Below are positions 62,949 to 64,000 of a stretch of DNA of 64,000 bases, piece by piece; position 1 is the first letter of the stretch; every line of letters starts with the position of its first letter. The notes beneath the pieces were generated by a model. The model saw only the letters and a program-made list of their open reading frames with translations. It had not been told where the DNA came from and did not search any database. This stretch comes from Burkholderia thailandensis E264 (lineage in GTDB: Bacteria > Pseudomonadota > Gammaproteobacteria > Burkholderiales > Burkholderiaceae). The DNA is taken from the NCBI RefSeq assembly GCF_000012365.1, contig NC_007651.1, positions 1,240,001 to 1,304,000 of the forward strand, given 5' to 3'. A program made the position numbers and the translations under genes.

Positions 62949-63381
62949 CCCGACGCGCAGCCGACGAGTAACGATGTGGATGCCGGGCACCGTGCCCGGC
63001 ACAAGGTTTAGGAGCAAGCACGCCTGATGCAAAGCATGTCCGGCGCCTCAATGGCCCAAGTACACGACAGGCACTTTGCGAACCCTTCAGTGGGATGGGC
63101 AAACTTCCCTCCGGAAAAGGCGGGCGGCCGAGCGGCCGCCGGCTCGATCAAGCGATTAGGGGCGGCGGCGCAGGGCGCGCCGGCTGCCGACTTGATTTGG
63201 CGCGCGGTGCCAAGAGGCACGGCGCGCCATACCGTATTCATTAGCGTAAGCAAGCGTCATCCGCGTACGCCGATGAATAGCCCGCTTCGCAGCGCACGTC
63301 CTGAAAAACGTCCGCGGGAAGCGGGTTTTGACGAAGGGTGTAGTTTGAACTGACTCTCATCTGAACCTGAAGGAGAAAATG
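62949..63381. other. 433-bp region between nrdB and the histone-like gene
   Basis: It holds a hairpin that may end nrdB transcripts (62981-63001) and two strong stem-loops at 63123-63140 and 63199-63228. A 108-codon frame at 63027-63353 has no recognisable family or clear ribosome-binding site and is not accepted as a gene. Confidence 0.6.
62981..63001 (+). terminator. Possible nrdB terminator hairpin
   Basis: TGCCGGGC (62981-62988) and GCCCGGCA (62994-63001) pair over a 5-base loop 32 bp after nrdB. No T tract follows. Confidence 0.5.
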
Positions 63382-63978
63382 ATGGCACTTGCCAAGAAGA
63401 AACCGGCGGCCAAGAAGGCTGCCGTGAAGAAGGTCGCTGCTAAGAAGGCTGCACCGGCGAAGAAGGCAGCGGTGAAGAAGGTTGCTGCGAAGAAGGTCGC
63501 CGTGAAGAAGGTTGCGGCGAAGAAGGCAGCCCCGGCGAAGAAGGTTGCAGCGAAGAAGGTTGCAGCGAAGAAGGCGCCGGCGAAGAAGGTTGCTGCGAAG
63601 AAAGTCGCCGTGAAGAAGGTCGCGGCGAAGAAGGTCGCGGCGAAGAAGGTTGCAGCGAAGAAGGTTGCAGCGAAGAAGGCGCCGGCGAAGAAGGCTGCCG
63701 CGAAGAAAGTCGCCGTGAAGAAGGTCGCGGCGAAGAAGGCCGCGCCGGCGAAGAAGGCTGCCGCCAAGAAGGCTGCGCCCGCGAAGAAGGCTGCAGCCAA
63801 GAAGGCCGCGCCCGCGAAGAAGGCTGCCGCGAAGAAGGCTGCGCCGAAGAAGGCTGTCGTGAAGAAGGCTGCGCCGGCTACGACGGCGTCGACGGCATCG
63901 GTTGCTCCGGCATCGGGCGTGAAGACCGCGCTCAACCCGGCAGCGGCATGGCCGTTCCCGACCGGCAGCCGTCCGTAA
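63382..63978 (+). CDS. Histone H1-like nucleoprotein with Lys/Ala repeats
   Basis: The 198-residue protein is mostly tandem units of [18 protein letters not shown] and APAKKAA type from about residue 5 to 170, then a Thr/Ala/Pro linker and a Pro-containing end ([12 protein letters not shown]). It resembles bacterial histone H1 homologues such as those of Bordetella and Burkholderia, which bind DNA without sequence preference and compact or regulate the nucleoid. Nearly all Lys codons are AAG. An ATG at 63379 overlaps, but 63382 is preferred because AGGAG is 6 bases before it. The repeat count is likely to vary between strains. Confidence 0.88.
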   Translation: MALAKKKPAAKKAAVKKVAAKKAAPAKKAAVKKVAAKKVAVKKVAAKKAAPAKKVAAKKVAAKKAPAKKVAAKKVAVKKVAAKKVAAKKVAAKKVAAKKAPAKKAAAKKVAVKKVAAKKAAPAKKAAAKKAAPAKKAAAKKAAPAKKAAAKKAAPKKAVVKKAAPATTASTASVAPASGVKTALNPAAAWPFPTGSRP

Positions 63979-64000
63979 CGACTCGCTGCGCACAGTCGGA

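Noticed and set aside
63027..63353. A 108-codon plus-strand frame between nrdB and the histone-like gene
   Set aside because: No family resemblance and weak start context, and it spans two strong hairpins. The region looks like untranslated DNA.
63390..63890. Regular repeats that could suggest a CRISPR array
   Set aside because: The repeats are contiguous coding units for Lys/Ala motifs, with no unique spacers of constant size and no cas genes nearby.

Overview
The window is a high-GC, gene-dense chromosomal segment from a betaproteobacterium. Gene order and protein lengths (23S/5S rRNA, mraZ-to-ftsZ cell-wall cluster, lpxC, secA, argJ, the pilBCD-coaE-zapD-yacG block, rplU-rpmA-obgE-proB, proS with an editing insert, nrdAB, a Lys/Ala-repeat histone-like protein) fit Burkholderia, most likely the B. 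pseudomallei/mallei/thailandensis group. The species call rests on recalled family knowledge, not on a search.

Layout. 1-2844: the 3' part of a 23S rRNA gene, a 5S gene and the rRNA operon terminator. 2909-5701: a damaged IS66-family element (tnpA, truncated tnpB, remnant tnpC) carrying an intact IS256-family element with 8-bp target duplications. 5787-9675: a molybdopterin oxidoreductase and a FadD-type acyl-CoA ligase. 9912-11072: a porin on the minus strand, followed by coq7 on the plus strand. 12230-29655: the dcw cluster mraZ-rsmH-ftsL-ftsI-murE-murF-mraY-murD-ftsW-murG-murC-ddlB-ftsQ-ftsA-ftsZ, mostly coupled by overlapping stop/start codons. 29844-31509: a Prx5-type peroxiredoxin and lpxC.

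31847-38440: dciA (minus strand) divergent from secA, then argJ, a DUF815 ATPase and a Nudix hydrolase. 38570-45171: a minus-strand block read as pilB-pilC-pilD-coaE-zapD-yacG, with a CorC/HlyC-family membrane protein upstream. 45314-50519: tRNA-Pro(CGG), ispB, rplU-rpmA, obgE, proB and a CNP1-like lipoprotein. 50605-57920: rppH, proS, marC, a hypoxanthine phosphoribosyltransferase, ffh, a CcsA/YpjD-type membrane protein, a PP0621-type small protein and ampD. 58020-63978: nrdA and nrdB behind a promoter with tandem NrdR-like boxes, then the histone H1-like gene.

Most of the window is core chromosome: peptidoglycan precursor synthesis and division, lipid A, protein secretion and targeting, ubiquinone synthesis, dNTP supply. 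The only clearly mobile region is the nested insertion sequence beside the rRNA operon. I found no convincing undescribed multigene system. The observations most worth checking are regulatory and structural: a four-repeat MraZ operator on the -10 of the mra promoter, paired NrdR-like boxes with a long nrdA leader, a hairpin at the predicted 5' end of the rplU mRNA, strong hairpins before the histone-like gene, and a perfect 11-bp palindromic stem between proB and the CNP1-like gene. Because GC is high, very long antisense open frames run opposite many real genes; these are left out.
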